DNA of 64,000 nt from assembly GCF_011603255.1 (NCBI RefSeq), contig NZ_JAANCM010000002.1, positions 124,001-188,000 of the forward strand, given 5' to 3'. Shown here one piece after another: positions 28,669 to 37,563 of the stretch; positions within the stretch are counted from its first letter, which is position 1; each line of letters begins with the position of its first letter. The position numbers and the translations under genes were made by a program. This stretch comes from Ferranicluibacter rubi. Lineage in GTDB: Bacteria > Pseudomonadota > Alphaproteobacteria > Rhizobiales > Rhizobiaceae. The notes below the pieces were generated by a model. That model saw only the letters and a list, made by a program, of their open reading frames with translations, was not told where the DNA came from and ran no database searches.

Positions 28669-30174
28669 ATGGATCTCTTCAGCAATCTCGCGCTGGGTTT
28701 CGCGACGGCCGGCACGCCGGAAAACCTTCTCTTCTGCCTCATCGGCGTGCTCCTCGGTACGCTCATCGGCGTCCTCCCCGGCATCGGTGCGACGGCCACC
28801 ATCGCCATGCTCCTGCCGATCACCTTCCAGCTGGAGCCGGTCTCCTCGCTGATCATGCTCGCCGGCATCTATTACGGCGCGCAATATGGCGGCTCCACCA
28901 CCGCCATCCTCATCAACATGCCGGGTGAATCCTCCTCGGCCGTCACGGCCATCGATGGCTACCAGATGGCGCGCAAGGGCAGGGCGGGCGCGGCGCTCGC
29001 CATCGCGGCCCTCGGCTCCTTCTTTGCCGGCACCGTCTCCACCTTCCTCGTCGCCATCTTCGCCCCGCCGCTGACCGCCGTCGCCCTGAAGTTCGGTGCC
29101 GCGGAATATTTCTCGCTGATGGTCGTCGGCCTCGTGTCCTCGATCGCGCTGGCCCATGGCTCCATCGTCAAGGCGCTGGCCATGGTCTCGCTCGGTCTGC
29201 TGCTTGGCCTCGTCGGCACGGATATCTACACCGGCACGCCGCGCTTCACGCTCGGCATCCGCGAATATGCCGACGGGCTGAACTTCGTCGCCGTGGCCGT
29301 CGGCGTCTTCGGTGTCGCCGAAATCCTGCGCAATCTCGAAAACGAGATGACGCGCACCGTGCTGATCAGCAAGGTCACCGGGCTCATGCCGACGCGAGAC
29401 GATTTCCGCCAGATGGTCGGCCCGGTCCTGCGCGGCACCGGCATCGGCTCCGCACTCGGCATCCTGCCCGGCGGCGGCGCCATCCTTGCGGCCTTCGCCT
29501 CCTACACGGTCGAAAAGCGCATTTCCAAGCACCCGGAAGAGTTCGGCAAGGGTGCCATCGCCGGCGTCGCCGGTCCGGAATCGGCCAACAATGCCGGTGC
29601 CCAGACCTCATTCATCCCGCTGCTCACGCTCGGCATTCCGGCAAACCCGGTCATGGCGCTCATGGTCGGCGCGATGATCATCCAGGGCATCGTTCCCGGC
29701 CCGAACGTCGCCGTCGAACAGCCGGCTCTGTTCTGGGGCATCATTGCCTCCATGTGGATCGGCAACCTGATGCTGGTCGTACTCAACCTGCCGCTCATCG
29801 GCCTCTGGGTAAAGCTCCTGACAGTGCCCTACTACGTGCTGTTCCCCATCATCATGGCCTTCTGTGCCATCGGGGTCTACAGCGTCAACGCCAACGTCTA
29901 CGACCTCTATGCCGTCGCCTTCTTCGGCATCGCCGGCTATCTCCTCGTCAAGCTGCGCTGCGAGCCGGCACCTCTGCTGCTCGGCTTCGTGCTCGGCCCG
30001 CTGCTGGAGGAAAACCTGCGCCGCGCCATGATCCTCTCGCGCGGCGACCCGTCCACCTTCGTCACCCGCCCCATCAGCGCCGGCCTCCTCCTGCTGGCCG
30101 CCGCCGTCCTCGTCGTGGTCTTCCTGCCGAGCATCAAGGCCAAGCGCGAAGCAGTGTTCCAGGAAGAAAGCTGA
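28669..30174 (+). CDS. tctA: tripartite tricarboxylate transporter permease
   Basis: Large permease subunit of 501 residues with about 11-12 membrane helices. The family motif GTLIGVLPGIGATATIAMLL lies near the N-terminus and its repeat GSALGILPGGGAILAAFASY mid-protein. GIYYGAQYGGSTTAILINMP and PESANNAGAQTSFIPLLTLG are also characteristic. With TctB and the TctC receptor it makes a complete secondary importer. AAGGA precedes the ATG. Confidence 0.95.
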   Translation: MDLFSNLALGFATAGTPENLLFCLIGVLLGTLIGVLPGIGATATIAMLLPITFQLEPVSSLIMLAGIYYGAQYGGSTTAILINMPGESSSAVTAIDGYQMARKGRAGAALAIAALGSFFAGTVSTFLVAIFAPPLTAVALKFGAAEYFSLMVVGLVSSIALAHGSIVKALAMVSLGLLLGLVGTDIYTGTPRFTLGIREYADGLNFVAVAVGVFGVAEILRNLENEMTRTVLISKVTGLMPTRDDFRQMVGPVLRGTGIGSALGILPGGGAILAAFASYTVEKRISKHPEEFGKGAIAGVAGPESANNAGAQTSFIPLLTLGIPANPVMALMVGAMIIQGIVPGPNVAVEQPALFWGIIASMWIGNLMLVVLNLPLIGLWVKLLTVPYYVLFPIIMAFCAIGVYSVNANVYDLYAVAFFGIAGYLLVKLRCEPAPLLLGFVLGPLLEENLRRAMILSRGDPSTFVTRPISAGLLLLAAAVLVVVFLPSIKAKREAVFQEES

Positions 30175-30194
30175 TCAGGTCTCTTGACCTGAAT

Positions 30195-30230
30195 GAGAAA
30201 GGTGTCGCCGGCAGCGGCGACGCCTTTCTC
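30195..30230. terminator. hairpin between tctA and the convergent GST gene
   Basis: GAGAAAGGTGTCGCC / GGCGACGCCTTTCTC is a 15-pair stem with one T-G wobble and a GGCAGC loop. The T-tract is weak on the plus strand, with TTTCTCATT on the minus strand. Its position suits a shared terminator. Confidence 0.7.
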
Positions 30231-30240
30231 GACACCCGCA

Positions 30241-30831
30241 TCAAGCCTTGAACAGCTTGTAATCCGGAAAATGCTTTTCGAACTTTTCCGGCCAGTTCTT
30301 CAGCTTAGAACGACCTTTCTGCCATTCGCCGGCAAAGCGCAGTTCGATGTAGCGCAGTGTGGCGGCGAGCGCGAAATGGCCGGCGTGGAGCTTCGTCCCG
30401 GTCTTCGGCATGTTGGCGTCGAGATAGTCGAGCGCCCGCTCGACCTTCTGCCATTGGCGTTCGATCCACGGCTCATGCACCTTTTCCGGCGGATGGAAGC
30501 GCTTCTCATAGACGATGGCGAGCAGGCTGTCGCAGATGCCGTCGCATAGTGCCTCCAGCACCTCGGCCTGCACCCGTTTTTCCGGGTTGCGCGGATAGAG
30601 CACGCCCTTCGTCTCGCGATCGATGAAATGCATGATGACGCTGCTGTCGAAGATGGCCTGACCGCTGTCGAGCACCAGCGTCGGGATCTTGCCGAGCGGG
30701 TTGCTGGCGATCAGGTCCGGCGGGTTGGAATTCGTGTCCGTCAGTACGCTCTCGGCCGGCAGGCCGGCATAATGCGCCGCCATGCGCACCTTGGTGGAGT
30801 AGGGGGAAGCGGGGGAATAGAGGATCTTCAT
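30241..30831 (-). CDS. glutathione S-transferase family protein
   Basis: A 196-residue GST-like protein. MKILYSPASPYSTKVRMAAH holds the N-terminal Ser/Cys-type active-site loop. NPLGKIPTLVLDSGQAIFDS has the cis-proline and the glutathione gamma-glutamyl contact, and IMHFIDRE follows. The helical C-terminal domain ends in a lysine-rich stretch (KLKNWPEKFEKHFPDYKLF). Physiological substrate unknown. Single gene, 55 bases downstream of the RNase T2 gene on the same strand. Confidence 0.88.
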   Translation of the reverse strand: MKILYSPASPYSTKVRMAAHYAGLPAESVLTDTNSNPPDLIASNPLGKIPTLVLDSGQAIFDSSVIMHFIDRETKGVLYPRNPEKRVQAEVLEALCDGICDSLLAIVYEKRFHPPEKVHEPWIERQWQKVERALDYLDANMPKTGTKLHAGHFALAATLRYIELRFAGEWQKGRSKLKNWPEKFEKHFPDYKLFKA

Positions 30832-30886
30832 GGGAGCACCATTCGTCTTCGGTATAGGGTTCGGGATGTGATGGCTGTCGCGCCCG

Positions 30887-31672
30887 TCATGGTCTGGTCG
30901 CAGCGGGGATGGTCAGGTCCCGCGCCCGGCAGCCGCCACGATCGACCTCGCTGCAGGCACGGAAGGCAAGGTCGCGAGTGAAGCAGATGCGGATCTCGTC
31001 GAGCTTGTCGTCGCCGCAGGTCACGGCGACGCCCTGTGGCGTCAGTCCGGGATTGGCCTCGGCAAGCGCCGTCTCGATGGTGGCCGGGCTCATCCGGCGC
31101 CGCGCATCGGCATTCTCGATGCTTGCGGGAATGCGAACACGGTCACGCGCCGCCCGCAGCACGGAGAAATAGGCGCGCTGGTCCAGCCCCGAACACGTGC
31201 CGTGCTTGCGCCACTGATGCCCGATCAGGCCCATGGAGGGGATGATGTCGAACAGACCGCGGCCGAGCGCGTCGGGCACCCGGTCGCTGTCGCGCGACGG
31301 GCAGAAGGACGGAAAGCCCCGCTCGTTCTGTGGCCACAGGCCGTGGACGATGAAGCCGTATGTCCGGTCGCCATTGCACTGCGCGGTCTTGCCCGCGCGG
31401 TCGTTCTCCGCACACCAGGTCGGCGACCAGGAGAGGGAAAGAACGTAGAAATCGAACCCGCTGCCCATCGGTACGTTTCGAGACGCGGCCGGCGGTGTCT
31501 TTTTGGGCGACGGCGACGATGACTCTGCTGGTGGTTTTGGCACCTGCTGAAGGATAGGTGGCGTGGCCGTGGCTTGCTTCTGCGGTGGCTCGTCGCCACA
31601 GGCCGACAAGAGAAGGCTTGCGAAGAGCGCTGCCGTGACCCGCGCTGGGGAGAAAAGAGGCAGGTGGATCAC
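30887..31672 (-). CDS. ribonuclease T2 family protein, probable lipoprotein
   Basis: A 261-residue secreted RNase. The N-terminus carries a lipobox (ALFASLLLSACGDE, Cys25) and a long Pro/Ser/Lys linker before the catalytic domain. Both RNase T2 active-site boxes are present: FIVHGLWPQ (CAS I) and GHQWRKHGTC (CAS II) with their catalytic histidines. It should degrade RNA without base specificity in the periplasm or at the surface. The start codon is GTG with no strong ribosome-binding site, but the signal sequence begins right there. Confidence 0.92.
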   Translation of the reverse strand: MIHLPLFSPARVTAALFASLLLSACGDEPPQKQATATPPILQQVPKPPAESSSPSPKKTPPAASRNVPMGSGFDFYVLSLSWSPTWCAENDRAGKTAQCNGDRTYGFIVHGLWPQNERGFPSFCPSRDSDRVPDALGRGLFDIIPSMGLIGHQWRKHGTCSGLDQRAYFSVLRAARDRVRIPASIENADARRRMSPATIETALAEANPGLTPQGVAVTCGDDKLDEIRICFTRDLAFRACSEVDRGGCRARDLTIPAATRP

Positions 31673-31838
31673 GCCGAGACCCTATGCGTGGGCCGGCACA
31701 AGGGGGCACTGGCCGGGATGGGGAGATCCTTCGTCATCGTCGTCTCCCGTTCTGTCCCTTAGCGCTTCGTTGCGCTGCGCGAGATTGCGTCGGCCGGGTG
31801 CATCGCGTCAAGCCGGGCGAGGCGAAGTCGTTGCCCGA

Positions 31839-32720
31839 TCAGGCCTCGTCCTCGTCGTCTGGAAGATCGCGCGCCTCGCCCCGCAGCCAGATCGCGCGGG
31901 CGGAGGCGAAGCGGTCCTGCTTCAGGCGATCCTTGAGGAAGGGCAGCAGCACGTCCAGCTCACCCTTCAGCGTGAAGGGCGGGTTGACGATGACAAGGCC
32001 CGTGCCGGTCAGGCCGGTGGTGCCGCGATCGCTTTTCACCGTCAGCTCGCAGCAGAGCATCTTGGGAATGTTCAGCGCCGTCAGACTCTCGTGGAATTCG
32101 GCGATCGGCGCCCCCTGCTTCAGCGGATACCAGAGGCAGAACGTGCCGCCGGGAAAGCGGCGATAGGCCTTGGCGAGACCCTTTTCCAGCCGCTCGTATT
32201 CGCCGGGCTCTTCGAAAGGCGGATCGACCAGCACCAGCCCGCGCTTCTCCTTCGGCGGCAGATGCGCGCCGAGCGCCAGCCAGCCGTCGAGTTCGGTGAT
32301 GCGGCTCTGGTAGTCGCCGTCGAACAGCCGGTGCAGGGTCTCGTAGTCGTCGGGGTGCAGCTCCATGGCCGACAGCCGGTCCTGCGGCCGCATCAGCAGG
32401 CGCGTCAGCTTCGGCGAGCCCGGATAGTGCGTCATCCCGCCTTCGGGGTTCAGCGCCGCGATGGCCTCCAGATAGGGCGCAAGAATCGGCGCGACCGCGG
32501 ACGGCAATGGGTCTGCCAGCAGCCGGCCGATGCCGTCGCGCCATTCCCCGGTCTTCTGCGCTTCCTCGCTGGAAAGGTCGTAGAGCCCGATGCCGGCATG
32601 GGTGTCCAGCACGCGAAAGGCCTTGTCCTTCTGCTTCAAATAGGTGACGAGACGGGCGAGCACCGCATGCTTCAGCACGTCGGCGAAATTGCCCGCATGG
32701 TAGATGTGCCGATAATTCAT
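31839..32720 (-). CDS. rlmJ: 23S rRNA (adenine(2030)-N(6))-methyltransferase
   Basis: About 293 residues. The family N-terminus MNYRHIYHAGNFADVLKHAV is clear, with SAM-binding VLDTHAGIGLYDL and the N6-adenine motif IV VDPPFEEPGEY. C-terminal LCCELTVKSDRGTTGLTGTG and NPPFTLKGELD also fit RlmJ. I start it at 32720, where the conserved sequence begins, rather than 13 residues upstream. It is divergent from the molybdopterin enzyme gene. Confidence 0.95.
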   Translation of the reverse strand: MNYRHIYHAGNFADVLKHAVLARLVTYLKQKDKAFRVLDTHAGIGLYDLSSEEAQKTGEWRDGIGRLLADPLPSAVAPILAPYLEAIAALNPEGGMTHYPGSPKLTRLLMRPQDRLSAMELHPDDYETLHRLFDGDYQSRITELDGWLALGAHLPPKEKRGLVLVDPPFEEPGEYERLEKGLAKAYRRFPGGTFCLWYPLKQGAPIAEFHESLTALNIPKMLCCELTVKSDRGTTGLTGTGLVIVNPPFTLKGELDVLLPFLKDRLKQDRFASARAIWLRGEARDLPDDEDEA

Positions 32721-32806
32721 GATCTCTGGTGATCGCCTTGATGAAATGTTGAGATGCAAAGGGCAAAGCGCTTTAAGCCGCTTTTGCGATGTCCTATAGA
32801 AAAGAC

Positions 32807-34966
32807 ATGAACCTTGCGACCCCTATCAAAGCGGAAAACCCCATCAAAACGGGAAACGCTGTCGGACACTCCGTCTGTCCGCACGACTGTCCCTCGGCCT
32901 GCGCGCTGGAGGTGGACCTGACCCCGGACGGCCGGATCGGCCGGCTGCGCGGCGCCTCGGCCAACAGCTACACCGCCGGCGTCATCTGCGCCAAGGTGGC
33001 GCGCTATTCCGAGCGCATCTACCATCCCGGCCGTCTGCTCGTGCCGCAGCGCCGTATCGGCGCCAAGGGCGAGGGCGATTTCCGGGAAATCTCCTGGGAC
33101 GCAGCCCTCGATGAGATCGCCGAGGCCTTCCTGAAGGCGGAAGCGCGGCACGGCTCGGAAGCCGTCTGGCCCTATTTCTATGCTGGCACGATGGGGCAGG
33201 TACAGCGCGACAGCATCGAGCGGCTGCGCCATGCGAAGCGCTATTCCGGCTTCTTCGATTCGATCTGCACCAATCCCGCCTGGACCGGCTTCACAATGGG
33301 CACGGGCGCGCTGCGCGGTCCCGATCCGCGCGAAATGGCCCTGTCGGACTGCGTCGTCATCTGGGGCACCAATGCGGTCTCCACCCAGGTCAACGTGATG
33401 ACCCACGCCATCCGCGCCCGCAAGGAGCGCAAGGCTAAGATCGTCGTCATCGACATCTACGACAATCCCACCATGAAGCAGGCCGATATGGCGCTGACTG
33501 TGCGCCCCGGTACGGACGCGGCCCTCGCCTGCGCCGTCATGCACATTGCCTTTCGCGATGGGTACGCCGACCGCGCCTACCTCGCCACCCATTCGGATGA
33601 TCCCGAGGGACTGGAAGCGCATCTGCAAAGCCGCGACCCCGCCTGGGCGTCTGATATCACGGGTCTGTCGGTCGAGGAGATCGAAGCCTTCGCGAAACTC
33701 GTCGGCACGACGCCGAAGACCTATTTCCGGCTTGGCTACGGCTTCACCCGGCAGCGCAACGGCGCGGTGGCGATCCACGCGGCCTCCAGTATCGCGACGG
33801 TGCTCGGTTCGTGGAAGCACGAGGGCGGCGGCGCGTTCCATTCCAACAACGATATCTTCCGCTTCGACAAGCGCGAGCTGATGGGCACCGCCATGGTGGA
33901 CCCCGACATCCGCATGCTCGACCAGTCGCAGATCGGCCGCGTGCTGACCGGCGATGCCGAGGCGCTGCGCCATCGCGGGCCCGTGACGGCGCTCCTCATC
34001 CAGAACACCAATCCCGTCAACGTCGCCCCCGAACAACGTCTGGTGAAGCGTGGCTTCCTGCGCGACGACCTCTTCGTCGCGGTGCACGAGCAGTTCCTGA
34101 CCGACACGGCAAAGCTTGCCGATATCGTGCTGCCGGCCACCATGTTTCTGGAGCATGACGACCTCTACCGCGGCGGCGGCCACCAGCACATCCTGCTCGG
34201 GCCGAAGCTCGTGGAGCCGCCGTCAACGGTGCGCACCAATCTCTTCGTCATCGAGGAACTCGCAAATCGCCTTGGTATCGCCGACCGTCCCGGCTTCGGC
34301 CGTAGCGAGCGCGAGCATATCGACCGCATCCTCGTCAACTACGACAGCGGCTACGAGCACCTGAAGGCGGCGAAATGGCTGGATGTCCAGCCGGACTTCG
34401 CCACGGCCCATTTCATTGAGGGCTTTGCCCATGCCGACGGCCGCTTCCGTTTCCGCGCCGACTGGACCGGCACGCCCGCGCCCAACCGACCGCCGGCGGC
34501 CTTAGGCATGCTCGGCCCGGTCGAAGGCCTTCCGGTCTATCCCGACCATGCGGATCTGATCGAGTCGGCTGACGCCGATCATCCGTTCCGTCTGGCGACA
34601 TCGCCGGCGCGCTCCTTCCTCAATTCGAGCTTTGCGGAAACGCCGGGCTCGGTGCAGAAGGAAGGCCGCCCGGAGGTGATGATCCATGCGGCGGATGCGG
34701 CAAACCTCGGTATCGCGGATGGCGACATCGTCAGGCTCGGCAATGTCAGGGGCGAGATCCGCCTCCACGCCCGCCTCGGCGGCGGCACGCGGCCGGGGGT
34801 GGTGATTGCCGAGGGCCTGTGGCCGAACGGCGCCCATCTCGACGGCGAAGGCATCAACGTCCTGACCGGTGCCGACAGCGTCGCGCCCTATGGCGGCGCC
34901 GCTTTCCACGACAACCACATCTGGCTGAAACGCGACGAGGCCCTTCGAATGGCAGAACCCGCATGA
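32807..34966 (+). CDS. molybdopterin oxidoreductase family protein
   Basis: About 719 residues, of the DMSO-reductase superfamily. An N-terminal 4Fe-4S site is formed by Cys24, Cys28, Cys32 and Cys61 (VCPHDCPSAC and GVICAKVARYSER). The Mo-bisMGD domains follow (WPYFYAGTMGQVQRDSIERL, LIQNTNPVNVAPEQ, VLPATMFLEHDDLYRGGGH), and a C-terminal dinucleotide-binding domain starts near FRLATSPARSFLNSSF. There is no Tat signal, so it is cytoplasmic. The substrate is unknown. ATG 32789 is an alternative start; neither has a strong ribosome-binding site. It overlaps the Nudix gene (ATGA). Confidence 0.9.
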   Translation: MNLATPIKAENPIKTGNAVGHSVCPHDCPSACALEVDLTPDGRIGRLRGASANSYTAGVICAKVARYSERIYHPGRLLVPQRRIGAKGEGDFREISWDAALDEIAEAFLKAEARHGSEAVWPYFYAGTMGQVQRDSIERLRHAKRYSGFFDSICTNPAWTGFTMGTGALRGPDPREMALSDCVVIWGTNAVSTQVNVMTHAIRARKERKAKIVVIDIYDNPTMKQADMALTVRPGTDAALACAVMHIAFRDGYADRAYLATHSDDPEGLEAHLQSRDPAWASDITGLSVEEIEAFAKLVGTTPKTYFRLGYGFTRQRNGAVAIHAASSIATVLGSWKHEGGGAFHSNNDIFRFDKRELMGTAMVDPDIRMLDQSQIGRVLTGDAEALRHRGPVTALLIQNTNPVNVAPEQRLVKRGFLRDDLFVAVHEQFLTDTAKLADIVLPATMFLEHDDLYRGGGHQHILLGPKLVEPPSTVRTNLFVIEELANRLGIADRPGFGRSEREHIDRILVNYDSGYEHLKAAKWLDVQPDFATAHFIEGFAHADGRFRFRADWTGTPAPNRPPAALGMLGPVEGLPVYPDHADLIESADADHPFRLATSPARSFLNSSFAETPGSVQKEGRPEVMIHAADAANLGIADGDIVRLGNVRGEIRLHARLGGGTRPGVVIAEGLWPNGAHLDGEGINVLTGADSVAPYGGAAFHDNHIWLKRDEALRMAEPA

Positions 34967-35577
34967 GCAAGTCCGAGACCGTGACCATCGAGATCCTCAA
35001 GGACGAGACGCTCTCGAAAAATTGGTACCACCTGCGCAACATCACCTTCCGCTACACGGATGCAGAAGGTCGCACGAAAGTGCTGAAGCGCGAGACCTAT
35101 GATCGCGGCAACGGCGCAACGATCCTGCTCTACGATCCCCGCCGCGATGTCGTGGTGCTCGTGCGCCAGTTCCGCGTGCCGACCTACGTCAATGGCGGCA
35201 CCGGCTGGATGCTCGAAACGCCGGCCGGCCTGCTCGATGGCGATGCGCCCGAGGATGCGATCCGCCGCGAGGCGATGGAAGAAACCGGCTACCGCGTCGG
35301 CCCCGTCCGCTCGCTCTTCAAGGCCTATATGTCCCCCGGCGCCGTCACCGAAATCGTCCACTGCTTCGCCGCCGTCATCGATATCGAGGACCGCGTGGAG
35401 GAAGGCGGTGGCCTCGCATCGGAAGACGAGGACATCGAAGTCGTGGAACTCGGTCTCGATGACGCTATGGCTATGATCGCGTCCGGTGAGATCTGCGACG
35501 GCAAGACGATCATGCTGCTGCAATGGGCGGTGATGAATCGGGACAGCCTGAAGGCCGGGGCGTCCGTGGCGCCTTGA
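34963..35577 (+). CDS. Nudix hydrolase, NudK (GDP-mannose pyrophosphatase)-like
   Basis: About 204 residues. The Nudix box reads GLLDGDAPEDAIRREAMEET, the variant spacing seen in NudK/ADP-sugar-type hydrolases, followed by GYRV. Upstream, RRDVVVLVRQFRVPTYVNGG and WMLETPAG also match NudK. These enzymes cleave nucleoside-diphosphate linkages, typically GDP-mannose. The start overlaps the Mo-enzyme stop by 4 bases, so the two are translationally coupled; this raises the question of whether a molybdopterin dinucleotide is a substrate. Confidence 0.9.
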   Translation: MSKSETVTIEILKDETLSKNWYHLRNITFRYTDAEGRTKVLKRETYDRGNGATILLYDPRRDVVVLVRQFRVPTYVNGGTGWMLETPAGLLDGDAPEDAIRREAMEETGYRVGPVRSLFKAYMSPGAVTEIVHCFAAVIDIEDRVEEGGGLASEDEDIEVVELGLDDAMAMIASGEICDGKTIMLLQWAVMNRDSLKAGASVAP

Positions 35578-35599
35578 ACGCCCTGCGCTGCCGCTGACC

Positions 35600-36232
35600 T
35601 CAGCCGCCCATCCGCACGTCGCCGCTCGCCACCATCCGCAGGGCCTCCGCGTAGGTCTTGTGCTCCACCGTCAGCACGCGCGCCGCTAGGGTTTCCGCCG
35701 TATCGCCTTCAAGCACCGGCACCCGCGTTTGCAGGATAACCGGGCCTTCGTCCATGCCTTCGGTGACGAAATGGACCGTGCATCCGGCCTCTGTGCGGCC
35801 CGCATCCAGCGCGCGCTGGTGCGTATGCAGGCCGGGAAATTCGGGCAGGAGGGACGGGTGGATGTTGAGGATACGGCCTTCGTAACGACTGATGAAGGCA
35901 CCCGTGAGGAGCCGCATATAACCGGCAAGGCAGAGGAGATCGGGGCGCAGCGTCTCGACATGGTCGAGGATGGCAGCCTCGTGCGCCGCCTTGTCGGCAT
36001 AGTCGCGCCGCTCGAAGGCGGCGGTCGGGATGCCGCGCGCGGCGGCTTTTTCCAGCCCGCCGGCGGTCGCGCGGTCAGAGATCACGCCGACGATCTCGGC
36101 CGGATAGTCTTCAGCCGCACAGGCATCCGCGAGCGCCAGCATGTTGGAGCCGCCGCCGGAGATGAAGACGACGACGCGCTTGCGCGACGCCGTTTCGCTC
36201 ATGCCCATCTCACTCAAGATCGTCTCGTTCAC
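35600..36232 (-). CDS. purN: phosphoribosylglycinamide formyltransferase
   Basis: Third step of de novo purine synthesis, transferring formyl from 10-formyl-THF to [16 protein letters not shown] binds phosphate, LAGYMRLL is conserved, and the catalytic Asn-His pair is in [17 protein letters not shown] with the Asp in EGMDEGPVI. The GTG at 36232 overlaps the purM stop (GTGA) and gives 210 residues. ATG 36208 and ATG 36202 are alternative starts closer to the conserved core. Operon with purM. Confidence 0.95.
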   Translation of the reverse strand: MNETILSEMGMSETASRKRVVVFISGGGSNMLALADACAAEDYPAEIVGVISDRATAGGLEKAAARGIPTAAFERRDYADKAAHEAAILDHVETLRPDLLCLAGYMRLLTGAFISRYEGRILNIHPSLLPEFPGLHTHQRALDAGRTEAGCTVHFVTEGMDEGPVILQTRVPVLEGDTAETLAARVLTVEHKTYAEALRMVASGDVRMGG

Positions 36233-37311
36233 AGCGCCAGCGTTCCCTCATAGACCACGCCCGGCGCGCCCTCATCGCGGGCGATCATCCGGCCGAGGCG
36301 GAAGACCGTCTCGCCCTCGGTGGCAAGCGCTGCTGTCACGCTGTCGGCAAGCTCTGCCGGTACGACGGCGATCATGCCGACGCCGCAGTTGAAGGTGCGC
36401 AGCATCTCGGTCGCTGCCACGCCGCCGGTGCGGGCAAGCCAGGAAAACACAGGTGGCGCCTTGACGGCGGCAAGGTCGATTTCGGCTGCGAGGTGCTTGG
36501 GGAGCACGCGCGGAATGTTCTCGGGAAAGCCACCGCCGGTGATGTGGGCAAGCGCCTTGATGCCGCCGGTCTCGCGGATGACCTTCAGAAGCGGCTTCAC
36601 ATAGATGCGCGTCGGCGTCATCAGCACGTCGGCTAGCGTCGCGCCTTCGGTGCCGGCATCGAAGGGGGCCGGTGCATCCCAGGCAAGGCCCGAGAGCCCG
36701 ACGATCTTGCGCACCAGCGAGTAGCCGTTGGAGTGGACGCCGGAAGATGCGAGGCCGAGGATCACGTCGCCCTCGGCGATATCGCCGGCCGGCAGCAGGC
36801 GGCCGCGTTCGGCCGCACCGACGGCAAAGCCTGCGAGATCATAGTCGCCGCCCGAATACATGCCCGGCATTTCCGCTGTCTCGCCGCCGATCAGCGCGCA
36901 TCCCGCATCCCGGCAGCCGGCCGCAATGCCGGCGACGATGGCCGCGCCCTGGTCGGGGTCGAGCTTGCCGGTCGCGAAATAGTCGAGGAAGAACAGCGGC
37001 TCGGCGCCCTGCACCACGAGGTCGTTGACGCACATGGCCACGAGATCGATGCCCACGGTGTCGTGCTTGTCTGCGTCGATGGCGATCTTCAGCTTGGTGC
37101 CGACGCCGTCGTTCGCCGCGACCAGCACCGGATCGGTGAAGCCTGCGGCCTTCAGGTCGAACAGGCCGCCGAAGCCGCCGATCTCGCCATCGGCACCGGG
37201 CCGGCGGGTGGAGCGGACATGCGGCTTGATCTTCTCGACCATCAGGTTTCCGGCATCGATATCGACGCCCGCATCGCTGTAGGTCAGACCGTTCTTACCC
37301 GACTGGCTCAT
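36229..37311 (-). CDS. purM: phosphoribosylformylglycinamidine cyclo-ligase
   Basis: Fifth step of purine synthesis, closing the imidazole ring of AIR with ATP. About 360 residues. The start [20 protein letters not shown] is typical, with [30 protein letters not shown] and [16 protein letters not shown] all family signatures. GGAGAG lies ahead of the ATG at 37311; a longer frame upstream adds 32 unrelated residues. It shares its upstream region with the divergent permease gene. Confidence 0.97.
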   Translation of the reverse strand: MSQSGKNGLTYSDAGVDIDAGNLMVEKIKPHVRSTRRPGADGEIGGFGGLFDLKAAGFTDPVLVAANDGVGTKLKIAIDADKHDTVGIDLVAMCVNDLVVQGAEPLFFLDYFATGKLDPDQGAAIVAGIAAGCRDAGCALIGGETAEMPGMYSGGDYDLAGFAVGAAERGRLLPAGDIAEGDVILGLASSGVHSNGYSLVRKIVGLSGLAWDAPAPFDAGTEGATLADVLMTPTRIYVKPLLKVIRETGGIKALAHITGGGFPENIPRVLPKHLAAEIDLAAVKAPPVFSWLARTGGVAATEMLRTFNCGVGMIAVVPAELADSVTAALATEGETVFRLGRMIARDEGAPGVVYEGTLAL

Positions 37312-37471
37312 GTTTGGCTCTCCACGCACCCGTTCAAGCCCTGCGATTGGCATGTGGTGCGGGCAAGTGCAAGCGTGCAGGCGCTCTCGCGGGGCTTTTT
37401 CCCGCATGGATCTTGGCGTGATCCCACAGTCATCCGAGAGTCATCCCTCGGGGATAGCGAATCACGGGCGC

Positions 37472-37500
37472 TTGACCCGCCGCCTTGCACCGTCCTATCT
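37472..37500 (+). promoter_or_regulatory. sigma-70-type promoter for the permease-hdaA-ppk-ppx genes
   Basis: TTGACC (37472-37477), a 17-base spacer and CTATCT (37495-37500) match the alphaproteobacterial housekeeping pattern (CTTGAC...CTATAT). Transcription should start about 37507, some 57 bases before the permease start. Confidence 0.6.
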
Positions 37501-37563
37501 CGCGCCTATCTCATTGGAAGCGCGCCACGGGCCGCCGCGATGTCAACACGATCGGAGCCTCAG

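Noticed and set aside
36733-37563. N-terminal extension of the permease frame across purM
   Set aside because: It overlaps purM antisense; the conserved permease begins at 37564 with a proper ribosome-binding site and a promoter just upstream.
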